Source of the DNA: Cephalopachus bancanus
Taxonomy: Eukaryota > Chordata > Mammalia > Primates > Tarsiidae
Direction: 5' to 3'
DNA length: 64,000 nt
Assembly (NCBI GenBank): GCA_027257055.1
Contig: JAPVLO010000073.1
Span: 1-64,000 of the forward strand
Positions within the stretch are counted from its first letter, which is position 1. Every line of letters begins with the position of its first letter. The position numbers and the translations under genes were made by a program. The notes under the pieces were generated by a model that was given only the letters and a program-made list of their open reading frames with translations, searched no databases and was not told the origin of the DNA. Below are positions 60,041-64,000 of this stretch, one piece after another.

Positions 60041-60712
60041 ACAGTTAAAGCATGGCCACAAACACTTATGATTATATAAAGAGGTGCCTTTGAAGAAAAA
60101 CATTTGTGCATTTGTAAGTTCTAATTAATTTTTATTAAATTATATTGGTAAAACTTGAATAAAATACAATGCTTTTATGAGTGTAATTTTATAATCAAGT
60201 ACTGTTTCCTCTTAAAAATTTTAAATCTAAAATTAATATATTTGTAATTTAGTGAACATTTGGGTTAACTTTAGCATTATCTATAGTTCCATTTTTTTCA
60301 GATTTTTAAGTGTGTTCTCAATTTCATAATCAATTAATTAGAACTTTCATTTTATTGGTATCATCTGAAGATTCAGATTGCTTTATTATGTCGCATAATG
60401 ATAAGCTTTATTCACAACAATGAGAATCATTTTATGCATTATTGTTAAAAAAGAAACAAACATGAAATACCACTTACTATTATTGTTATAGACTACAGCT
60501 CATTTTCTATTAACATTGATAATATTTTATATAGTGGTGAAAAGGAACCAATGTGTGGAGATACTTATAGTGCCTTTTAATATTTCTAAGTCCTGAATTT
60601 TCAATGTTCTGTTATGGTGTGGGAGTTGGTGTAGGTCGGAGAAGAGACACTGATTTTCTCTTAAAACTTCAAGGTATTAAAACTTTACACATATTCAGCA
60701 CTCATGAGCAAG

Positions 60713-60842
60713 GTGTTCTCCATTTTCCATGTAGTCCACTGATACCCAATAAAAAGTATATTCTAATAGTATTTGTAGTTTAGGAAGCAAAATGAGCACA
60801 TTTGCATACATTCATTCTTTATGTTTGAGAGCTCATATCCAA
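60713..60842 (+). repeat. Diverged local duplication, copy 2
   Basis: Second copy of 59913-60040, ending at an A run (60841-60857). Confidence 0.82.
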
Positions 60843-60867
60843 AAAAAAAAAAAAAACCCTTTAAATA

Positions 60868-63800
60868 ACCATATTTTATTTCAGTAGCTCAGGAGGTACA
60901 AATATTTTTGGGTCTGAGTAAGTGGAGCCCCCACCTCCACCTGTGCACATTGTACCTGCTAGGTGATTTTTTGGGTCCCTCTACGCCCTGCTCCTCCTTC
61001 TTCTAAGTTTCCAGTGTTCATTATACCATTCACTATGATTTTGCATATCCTTAGTTTGGCTCTCACTTATAAGAGAGAACATGTGGTTGTTAGTTTTCTG
61101 TCTCTGAGTTCACTTGGGATGATGATCCCCAATTCCATTCAAGTTGCTGCAAAATACATTATTTCATTCCTTTTGATGGCTGAATAGTATTCCATAGTGT
61201 ACATATGTCACATTTTCATTATCCACTGATGAGTGGATGAGCCTGTAGGTTGGTTGAACATTTGCTATTGTGAATTGTGCTGTAACTAAACATGTGAGTG
61301 GAGGCTTGTTTCATATAACAATCTCTGTTCTTTTGGGTAAATACCTAGTAATGAGATTGCTAGATCAAATGGTAGATCTACTTTTAGTTATTAGAGAAAT
61401 CTCCATACCACTTTCCATAGGGTTGTTCTAATATACACTCTCACCAAAAGTGTCTAAGCAGTCCCTTTTCTCTGCATCTATGCCAGCATCTATTGTTTTA
61501 TGATTTTTTTTAATGATAGACATTCTGACTGGTGTAAGATGGTATCTCACTGTGGTTTTAATTTGCATTTCCCTGATGAGGAATGATGTTGAACATTTTT
61601 TCATATGTTTCTTTGCCATTTGTATATCTTCTTTTGAAAAATGTCTTTTAATGTTATTTGTTCACTTTTTAATGGGGCTATTTGATTTTTTTCTTGCTGA
61701 ATTGTTTGAGTTATTTGTAGATTCTGGATATTAGTCCTTTATCAGATGTATTGTTTGTGAGTATCTTCTCCCACTCTGTTAGTTGCCTATTTCTTTTGCT
61801 TATTTCTTTTGCTGTGCAGAACTTTTTTGTTTAATTAAGTTCCACTTGTGTATTTTTGTTTTTGTTGCATTTGCTTTTGAATCTTAGTCATAAATTATTT
61901 GTCTAGAATGATGTCCAGAAGAGTTTTTTTCTAAGTTTTCTTCTAGGATTTTTATGGTTTCAGGTCTGACATTTAAGTCTTTGATTCATTTTGAATTAAT
62001 TTGTGTATATGGGGAGAAGCAAGGATCAAGTTTCATTTTTCTGCTTGTAGCTGTCCAATATTCTCAACACCGTTTGTTGAATAAGGTGTCCTTTCTTCCG
62101 TGTATATTTTTGTCTGTTTTGTCAAAAATGAGTTGGTTGTGAGTATTTGGGTTTATTTCTGGATTTTCTATTCTGTTTCATTTGTCCATGTGTCTGCTCT
62201 TGTAGCAGTACCATGCTGTTTTGGATACTGCAGCCTTGTAGCATAATGTGATGTCAAGTAATGTGATGCCTCCAGTGTTGTTATTTTTGCTTAGGATTTC
62301 TTTGACTATTCTGACTCTTTTGGTTCCATATGAATTTTAGGATTATTTTTTCTAATTCTGTGAAAAAAATGACATTGGTAGTTTAATAGGGATTGCATTG
62401 AATCTGTAGATTACTTTGGGCAATATGGTCATTTTAACAATATTGAGTCTTCCAATTCATGAGCATGGAATGTTTCTCTATTTGTTGGTATACTCTACAG
62501 TTTCTTTCATCAGAATTTTGTAGTTCTACAAAAAGATATTTCATCTCATTGGTTAAATATATTCCTAGGTATTTTTACTTTTCAGTTGCTATTGTAAATG
62601 AAATTGAGTTCTTGGTTTTATTCTCAGCTTGGTCACTATTGGTGTATAGCAGTACCTCTGACTTGTGTGAGTTGATTTTTTTGTTCTAAAACTTTACCAC
62701 ATGGATTTATCAAGTCCAGGTGTCTTTTGCAGGAGTCTTTAGGATTTTATAGGTATGACATTTCATCACTGGCATACAGAAATAGCTTGACTTTTTCTTT
62801 TTGAACGTTATTACTTTTTCTTGTCTGATTTCTCTGGCTAGGATTTCCAGTAATATGGTGAATAACAGTGGCAAAAGTGGGTATCTTTGCCTTGTTTCTG
62901 GTCTAAGAAAAAACGTGTTCAGTTTTTCTGTTCAGTGTAGCACTGGTTGTGGGTTTGTTGTATATAGCTTTTATTATTTTCAGGAACGTTCCCTCTATGC
63001 CTATTTTGCTGACAGTTTTTATAATGAAAGGATGCTGAATTTTACCAAATGCTTTTTCTCTGCCTATTGAAATGATCATATGGCTTTTGTTTTTAATTCT
63101 GATTATGTGGTGGATCACATTTATTGACTTGCATATGTTGAATCACCATTGCTACTGAATTTGATTTGCCAGTATTTTGTTGTGGATTTGTTCATCTGTG
63201 GTTTTAAGGGATATTGATCTGTAGTTTTGTATTGTGGTATTGTATCTTGTTCTGGCTTTGGTATCAGAGTGATACTGGCCTCGTAGCAAGAGTTGGGGGA
63301 TTCTTCTCCTCTTCAATCTAGGAGAATAGCTTCAGTAAAATTGGTACTAGTTTTGTTTTGTTTGTTTATTGTTTTTGTTTTGTTGTGTTTCGTTTTTCTC
63401 TAGAGGGTCTGATAAAATTCAGCTGTGAGTCTATCAGGACTTGGATTTTTTTCTGTTGAGATACTTCTTTTTTATTTTATTTTATTTTGAGTCAGTCTCC
63501 CTCTGTCACCCAGACTGGAATGCAATGACATGCTCACAGCTGCCATAGCCTCAATCTGCTAGGCTCAGGCGATCCTTCTGCTTCAGTCTTCCAATTAGCT
63601 GGAACTATAGGCATGTACCACCATGCCCAGCTTATTTTTTAATTTATTGTAGAGACGTGGTCTTCCTATGTTGCTCAGGCTGATCTCAAACTCCTGAGCT
63701 CAGGCAACCCTCTCACCTTGACCTCCCAAAGTGCTGGGATTATAGGCATGAGCACCATGGCTGTCTGTTGGGAGACTTCTAATTACTGTTTCAATCTTAG

Positions 63801-64000
63801 TACTCATTATTGGTCTGTTCAGGGTTTCTATTTCTTTTTTATCCAAGCTTAGAGACTTGTATGCTCCCAGTAATTTATCCATTTCCTCTAGATTACCAAA
63901 TTTGTTTGCATAAAGGTGTTCAGAATAGTCTTGGATGATCATTTAAATTCCCATTGTATTAGTGTCTCCATTTTCATTTCTGATTGAGCCGATTTGAATC
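60868..64000 (-). mobile_element. L1PB-like element running off the window
   Basis: Reverse-strand L1: 3' UTR (tttcagtagctcaggaggta, cattgtacctgctaggtgat, tggctctcacttataagaga), then ORF2 from its C-terminus back through the RT domain (gggattgcattgaatctgta, gctgaattttaccaaatgct, cttctaattactgtttcaat). No target duplication can be checked as the 5' end lies beyond 64000. Stops interrupt ORF2. Older than the lineage-specific L1s above. An Alu is inserted at 63469. Confidence 0.92.
63469..63763 (-). mobile_element. Older Alu dimer inside L1
   Basis: Reverse dimer with a TTTTA tail, older sequence (gcaatgacatgctcacagct). Imperfect 17-base target duplication at 63452-63468 and 63764-63780 (tctgttgagatacttct / tctgttgggagacttct). 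Confidence 0.92.

Larger units (their letters stand above)
57761..60867. other. AT-rich DNA with a diverged local duplication
   Basis: No gene or named repeat. 59913-60040 and 60713-60842 are two diverged copies of one sequence. Confidence 0.5.

Noticed and set aside
1..64000. CRISPR array, operon or microbial system
   Set aside because: No regularly spaced direct repeats and no dense bacterial-type coding; the content is a primate repeat landscape.

Overview
This window is nuclear DNA of a primate and contains no recognisable host protein-coding gene, tRNA or rRNA. Almost everything that can be named is a transposable element or a relic of one. Old mammalian repeats (MIR, L2, MLT1-type MaLR LTRs, mariner and hAT transposons, L1M) and AluJ-like dimers point to a primate. 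The youngest SINEs are dimeric Alus with diagnostic features unlike human or lemur copies (cctgtaatcccgcgcctttg, gcgggttcgagacccgc, gactccaactc). The youngest L1s share an unusual 3' end (ggggtacaattcagggttag). I infer a non-anthropoid haplorhine, most likely a tarsier; the species is inference, the primate call is firm.

Layout. 1-6.5 kb: AT-rich unique DNA, two young Alus, a short L1, a 5'-inverted L1 (4768-6508) and an 89-bp local duplication whose two copies are an Alu-filled and an Alu-empty site. 6.5-16.8 kb: mostly unrecognised DNA with a hAT relic, a composite L1/L1/Alu block (10.03-11.39 kb), MIR, Alu monomers and CA repeats. 16.8-21.7 kb: L1 with internal Alu, a long (TA)n, a 96-bp palindrome and an older L1. 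21.7-28.3 kb: L2 split by an MLT1 LTR, AT-rich palindromes, several Alus, and a reverse-strand L1.

28.3-35.9 kb holds the largest feature: a reverse-strand endogenous retrovirus of gammaretroviral type. It has one 5' LTR, a primer-binding site resembling the 3' end of tRNA-Gly, degraded gag, pro, pol and a truncated env, and no 3' LTR. It is broken by frameshifts, stops and an Alu, so it is defective.

35.9-48 kb: an old L1M split by a mariner relic and an MLT1 LTR, MIR and L2 pieces, a small L1 that looks like a 3' transduction, and an Alu-in-Alu nest. 48-51.3 kb: AT-rich DNA with only one MIR. 51.3-57.8 kb: a very old reverse-strand L1 invaded by a 5'-inverted young L1, a mariner with intact ends (itself holding an Alu) and a short L1 3' end. 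57.8-64 kb: unrecognised DNA with a second local duplication, then a reverse-strand L1PB-like element that runs off the window.

The elements do not form a pathway; they form a stratigraphy of insertions. The most unusual signal is in the young Alus: both internal Pol III promoter boxes are closer to the tRNA consensus than in human Alu, and the B-box region forms a tRNA-like T-arm hairpin.
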